DNA of 64,000 nt from Janthinobacterium silvisoli (GTDB lineage: Bacteria; Pseudomonadota; Gammaproteobacteria; Burkholderiales; Burkholderiaceae_D). The DNA lies in contig NZ_JACHCL010000005.1 in the NCBI RefSeq assembly GCF_014200725.1, positions 124,001 through 188,000 on the forward strand, in the 5' to 3' direction. The notes under the pieces are model-generated. The model ran no database searches and was not told where the DNA came from. It saw only the letters and a list, made by a program, of their open reading frames with translations. The translations under genes were made by a program, and so were the position numbers. Shown here in pieces: positions 63,279 to 64,000 of the stretch; the stretch's first letter is position 1; the number at the start of each line of letters is the position of its first letter.

Positions 63279-63707
63279 ATGGAATGCAAAGTTAGCTGGA
63301 ATGGCCCGTCGGGCATGAGTTTTCGGGCTGAAACCGGCTCCGGCCATCTGGTGACCATGGATGGCGCGCCCGATGGCGGCGGCCACAACCTGGCGCCGCG
63401 CCCCATGGAAATGGTGCTGCTGGGCACAGGCGGCTGCACCGCATATGACGTGGTACTGATCCTGAAACGGGGCCGCGAAGCCGTCAGTGGCTGCGAAGTC
63501 ACCCTCAAGGCCGACCGCGCCGACACCGATCCGAAAGTGTTTACCAAGATCCACTTCCACTTCACCGTGCGTGGCAAAGCCTTGAGGCAAAACGTCGTGG
63601 AACGGGCCGTAGCCTTGTCGCATGATAAATATTGCTCGGCTTCTATCATGCTGGCCAAGACCGCAGAGATTACGCACTCGTTTGAAATCATCGAAGAAAG
63701 CGCCTGA
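63279..63707 (+). CDS. OsmC family peroxiredoxin-like protein
   Basis: A 142-aa protein beginning MECKVSWNGPSGMSFRAETG, with the two conserved Cys in LLGTGGCTAYDVVLILKRGR and SHDKYCSASIML. This is the YhfA/OsmC-like subgroup, thiol-dependent peroxide reductases or related proteins. GGAGAGTACG precedes the ATG; the open frame extends left to 63174 without a ribosome-binding site. Divergent from rplM, convergent with coq7. Confidence 0.9.
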   Translation: MECKVSWNGPSGMSFRAETGSGHLVTMDGAPDGGGHNLAPRPMEMVLLGTGGCTAYDVVLILKRGREAVSGCEVTLKADRADTDPKVFTKIHFHFTVRGKALRQNVVERAVALSHDKYCSASIMLAKTAEITHSFEIIEESA

Positions 63708-63711
63708 CCAA

Positions 63712-63830
63712 ACCTACTGCGCGTCGGTATAGGCAGCCTGCGATGCTCACCGTACTAAAGTACGGTTGCGCTTCTCGACCACCTCTCCCTTCCGCTCGCT
63801 ACGGTTTTGTCAGACGTTTCACGACGTAGG
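63712..63830. repeat. Palindrome-containing intergenic element
   Basis: Between the OsmC gene and coq7 lies a stretch with the perfect inverted repeat ACCGTACT-AA-AGTACGGT (63749-63766). It is flanked by partly complementary GCGATGC and GCGCTTC. I recall very similar sequences (GCTCACCGTACT...AGTACGGTTGCGCTTC) between genes in many Burkholderiales, so it may be a dispersed repeat; only this copy is in the window. Confidence 0.5.
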
Positions 63831-63839
63831 TAGGAATGA

Positions 63840-63867
63840 AAAAGGCGCTCTTCGAAGCGCCTTTGTT
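63840..63867. terminator. Bidirectional terminator between the OsmC gene and coq7
   Basis: AAAGGCGCT pairs with AGCGCCTTT over a 6-base loop, with GTTTT on the right and A-run on the left. Confidence 0.85.
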
Positions 63868-64000
63868 TTAAATGTAATAAGCAGTCTTGGTCATGACTTT
63901 GCCCATCAGCCCCATCAAGGCCTTCACCGGCGCTGGCGTATCGATGGCCCCCAGCCGCTGCGCTGCCGCGCCATGCTCCACCTCATCGATCTGCATCTGA
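63868..64000 (-). CDS. coq7: Demethoxyubiquinone hydroxylase Coq7 (C-terminal part)
   Basis: The minus-strand frame from the window edge to the TAA at 63868-63870 encodes the C-terminal 43 residues, with QIDEVEHGAAAQRLGAI (di-iron ExxH motif) and the ending KVMTKTAYYI. These match the end of the Coq7 family used in ubiquinone synthesis (2-polyprenyl-3-methyl-6-methoxy-1,4-benzoquinone hydroxylation). Most of the gene lies beyond the window. Confidence 0.88.
   Translation of the reverse strand, partial: QMQIDEVEHGAAAQRLGAIDTPAPVKALMGLMGKVMTKTAYYI

Overview
The window is about 64 kb of ordinary, densely coding, GC-rich betaproteobacterial chromosome. Gene content and order point to Oxalobacteraceae (Janthinobacterium, Duganella or Massilia type): dusB-fis-purH-ruvC-ruvA-ruvB, xseB-ispA-dxs, DUF2782-thrB-BPSS1780-uvrD, a Burkholderia-type trimeric porin, and tyrS opposite an M23 peptidase followed by anmK and erpA. 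The genus is inferred. No rRNA, tRNA, CRISPR array, integrase or insertion sequence was seen. Both window ends cut a gene: a FUSC-family membrane protein on the left and coq7 on the right.

Layout. 1-5.5 kb: FUSC protein, the isoprenoid operon xseB-ispA-dxs, and an orphan Rieske oxygenase. 5.5-12.3 kb: a DMT exporter with a SseA-type sulfurtransferase, a large secreted DUF3857/transglutaminase/TPR protein, and an ABC-F ATPase preceded by a previously unannotated 28-codon reading frame. 12.3-25.7 kb: ZIP metal transporter, Tat-exported dienelactone hydrolase, polA, DUF2782, thrB, BPSS1780 membrane protein, uvrD, DHA2 exporter, DUF4272 protein and a secreted heptad-repeat protein. 25.7-27.9 kb: a degenerate tandem duplication carrying two terminators, the formaldehyde-detoxifying frmA, and an ANTAR response regulator. 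28-32.6 kb: the thiamine operon thiC-thiS-thiG-thiD-thiE under a TPP riboswitch with a clear promoter. 32.6-37.7 kb: a small membrane protein, a signalling cluster (REC-PAS protein, hybrid histidine kinase, Crp/Fnr regulator) and a porin. 38-44.4 kb: valS, a secreted M1 aminopeptidase and a DUF2147 protein. 44.6-48.2 kb: an ice-binding-type (DUF3494) lipoprotein carried on six BIG2 modules, coupled to an OmpA-family protein. 48.2-57.3 kb: YaiI, ruvBAC, purH, fis, dusB, phosphatase, PEBP, dtd, tyrS. 57.4-64 kb: M23 peptidase, anmK, erpA, bactofilin, argC, rpsI-rplM, OsmC protein and the end of coq7.

Most of the window is housekeeping. I found no clear multi-gene defence or mobile system. The parts most worth a second look are the putative leader peptide before the ABC-F gene (12137-12223), the tandem terminator/promoter duplication downstream of frmA (25760-26042), the BIG2/ice-binding lipoprotein plus OmpA pair, the BlaR1-tail-like heptad-repeat protein at 24857-25711, and a ZIP gene whose ribosome-binding site points to a non-AUG start. 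All functional assignments rest on motif and family recognition by reading; no database search was run.
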